Below the pieces are notes generated by a model. The model made no database searches. It saw only the letters and a list, made by a program, of their open reading frames with translations, and was not told the DNA's origin. The position numbers and the translations under genes are program-made. Of a stretch of DNA of 64,000 bases, positions 63,001 through 64,000 are shown one piece after another. The stretch is from PGYR01 sp046290495 (GTDB lineage Bacteria; Bacteroidota; Ignavibacteria; Kapaibacteriales; UBA2268). Location of the stretch: positions 62,001 through 126,000 of the forward strand of contig JBKAGT010000005.1 in assembly GCA_046290495.1 (NCBI GenBank), in the 5' to 3' direction. Each line of letters begins with the position of its first letter. Within the stretch, counting starts at the first letter, position 1.

Positions 63001-64000
63001 TTTAGAAATTAGTGATATTCTATTGAGTCCAAATGAAGAGTACGAACTGCAAACATCATTCTTACCTAATGATGATTTAATATTTAATTCAAGAATTGAG
63101 GTTGAATATTTTAATGACATAAATGTGCTAGATACAGTATATATTAAATTAGATGGTAGGGGAATAAAACCTCAATTAGTTTACTATGAATATAACTTTG
63201 GTATTGTTCAATGTGATGAATTTATTGAAGATTCAATTACTATATATAATAATGGGTCTGGGGAATTAATTATAAGAGAAATTGATTTGAATAAAATTAA
63301 TTTCGAATTTTTAGATAATACACTAAACTCACTTTCAATTTTAGAGAATGATTCTGCTAAAATTGGAATAAGATTTAGACCAATTGACTTTGGTATTATT
63401 AAGGACTCTATAATTTTTATTAGTAATTCTCATAAAGACTCAGTAAAAGTAATGTATTTGAACGGAAGACGACTTAATACATCATTCCAAATAATTGGTG
63501 ATACTGATTTCATAGGAATAGATGAAAATTCAGTTGTCAATGAGGATTTTGAAATATTAAATGATGGTAAGACTAATCTAGTATGGAATACACCTATAGT
63601 CTCTGGCGATGGTAGTATCGTTATTAATTCTGTCAATCCTAACCCAACCCTACCTGGTGATGTATCTAAGGTATCCATTACAATTAATAGTGGTGATAAA
63701 GGAGAAGTATATAAATACAAGTTCTCACCAGAACCACTTTGCGCTGATAGTATAGAAGTGAATGCAGAAGTTAAAAGTACTTCTCCTACTTTATATTTTG
63801 ACGTGGAAGATAGTTATAGAATAGTTTGTGAAGATGAGTTTAATGTAAAAATACCTATTAATAATATAGGAGAAGCAAATTTAGTAATTGACTCTCTAAA
63901 GTTATCTAGTGATAATAGTTCATTTGAAATTAACAGTAATTCGTTTACCATTATGCCAAACCAAAGCGATACAATTGATATTTCTTTCAGAAACGGAGTT
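60068..64000 (+). CDS. Giant secreted VWA/choice-of-anchor-D protein (C-terminus beyond window)
   Basis: An open frame of 1311 residues without stop, running off the right edge. Signal peptide MKIIYILITFLIPSLLFS. A von Willebrand A domain (about 82-250) has MIDAS DLSSSM at Asp88, the RDGTNF Thr and FLTDGVG Asp. A fibronectin-like FPNGGE-type module (VEYPNGGEIIKSGSKQEIKW) follows, then a WD-like propeller (about 490-790), then repeated choice-of-anchor-D/ASH-type immunoglobulin folds from about 830, for example LSFGEVNVDDEKIM. Such proteins are cell-surface or secreted adhesins in this superphylum, sometimes with a T9SS tail, which would lie outside the window. Confidence 0.85.
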   Translation, partial: MKIIYILITFLIPSLLFSQNINLYNINADNFPLIEADFFITDSDGNQITNVGKDDFLITEKQREKIINNVSCVTDSSIRNISTVLTLDLSSSMRGAKFEWIKEASSVWISQMDSSREETAITTFDDEALLYSDFNINKESLLEILETLELRDGTNFRTAFLDPYAGALDVARRADYQPIIVFLTDGVGTTDFNVAEVVSLAKSMNAIVYAISLEITLPDEIKEVTDATGGLYFEEVDNRDKLVEVYNTIRKIALRTAPCKISWFTDGCLLGKEAKIEYTPEEISKEFSFDNPGFKPPQFEIIDSEFALFDCNVPNTYKMRLRALNSNIEVTGIDKVSGINACIQFDASIIDKELPFLLEKDSVMEIEISYLGQNAEYNFCQFTINSSTCLNVDFYAVSNCLNSPPKNVILNVEYPNGGEIIKSGSKQEIKWSGSQKDKNKIIEYSTNSGASWNLVTSGKLDKTVLWNTPNVESDKCLVRVQQMSEMAGRKLYSLNIDSVNVNKVSWNNAGNVFAVLSDNGKIYLVNSVVGEIANVFDLGNSGDGDINFLPDGVRLLYSSANGTELINLISQEVTPISGFGGEIEFSFNSDIGLIYNNSELRILDLRTLTFINQFNLPPGASEITDGAISKSSNKIVVSTSTNNKPDSLYILTKLDKWANYTIYTIIDDVFNYSYQFVEWSHDENYIISTSRIGDEKWLEIWDVSTGIKIDKLFAPTFSEIRDLSTSYYDNYVVMVDRSLNVIVWEWDLNDDNIFSKKYDLKSETSVNNDIEWSKDGTRFAVGQKGLKNDSLLTVYSVKSYPEVLDISDSTFTLVRNPILVNDINMGNVFVNSTKDSTISSLITYSYPFELEMDSISISGLDAFNFDISNSPNLPAILSNISQPDFQFEFKPTRQGLHTAKATLHTKYGSSEFELAGNGVKPLLGKTDLSFGEVNVDDEKIMTQKVLINNGTSDLKIKSIELINPSKEQFKLYDNTVEVLEISDILLSPNEEYELQTSFLPNDDLIFNSRIEVEYFNDINVLDTVYIKLDGRGIKPQLVYYEYNFGIVQCDEFIEDSITIYNNGSGELIIREIDLNKINFEFLDNTLNSLSILENDSAKIGIRFRPIDFGIIKDSIIFISNSHKDSVKVMYLNGRRLNTSFQIIGDTDFIGIDENSVVNEDFEILNDGKTNLVWNTPIVSGDGSIVINSVNPNPTLPGDVSKVSITINSGDKGEVYKYKFSPEPLCADSIEVNAEVKSTSPTLYFDVEDSYRIVCEDEFNVKIPINNIGEANLVIDSLKLSSDNSSFEINSNSFTIMPNQSDTIDISFRNGV

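Noticed and set aside
61633..63720. Minus-strand frames of 74-96 codons inside the VWA gene
   Set aside because: They are antisense to a long, coherent plus-strand frame with signal peptide and domains.

Overview
The window is AT-rich, gene-dense chromosomal DNA with about 52 protein genes. I found no tRNA or rRNA gene, CRISPR array, insertion sequence or prophage. The organism looks like a flagellated, rod-type heterotroph of the Bacteroidota/Chlorobiota superphylum. An Ignavibacteria/Kapabacteria-like lineage fits best, but this is inference. Supporting signs are TAnnTTTG-type -7 promoter boxes, very few Shine-Dalgarno sites, a DUF4159/DUF4175 pair, a VWA/choice-of-anchor-D surface protein, many lipoproteins and a split transketolase. 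FlhF, FlhG, MotA and MotB argue against a typical gliding Bacteroidete. No stretch over 300 bases lacks a gene; the longest gap is 1514-1766.

Layout. 1-1513 (minus): flhF and the start of flhG. 1767-5770 (plus): split transketolase with a lipoprotein gene between its halves, a terminator, then cca. 5775-10827 (minus): dprA, a polyprenyl synthase and an AddB-like nuclease, overlapping by single bases. 10907-14559 (minus): rpmB, terminator, a TPR lipoprotein, motA and motB. 15046-19205 (minus): three glycosyltransferases, a HAD hydrolase and endonuclease III. 19264-25015 (plus): rsmG, DUF4159, DUF4175 and an ankyrin lipoprotein, tightly coupled. 25105-29823 (minus): nadD, a lone nuoF and valS. 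30015-31144 (plus): two small coiled-coil envelope proteins, one with LysM. 31228-36641 (plus): phoH, a zinc-peptidase lipoprotein, an AcuI-like reductase and a DUF885-like lipoprotein. 36626-38015 (minus): xseB and xseA. 38057-39444 (plus): ispF and hbd.

39545-42046 is the clearest accessory segment: three uncharacterised genes, very AT-rich, spaced rather than overlapping, including a zinc-ribbon DUF4145-like protein and two membrane-anchored proteins. 42873-48472 encodes fused acyl-CoA mutase IcmF and a membrane iron-sulfur oxidoreductase of the EtfD type. With hbd and the AcuI-like reductase, this suggests branched- or short-chain acyl-CoA metabolism feeding electrons to the membrane. 48476-54103 holds a DCC thiol protein, purD, a TRIC channel, recA, recX and ahcY. 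54235-64000 holds a beta-barrel protein, a beta-propeller amidohydrolase coupled to a DUF885 lipoprotein, and the start of a giant secreted VWA/choice-of-anchor-D protein that runs off the right edge.

I see no complete, clearly new system. The best leads are the 39.5-42 kb three-gene island, the TPR-lipoprotein/motA/motB unit, the degenerate FlhF, the paired coiled-coil/LysM genes and the lipoprotein inside the transketolase pair.
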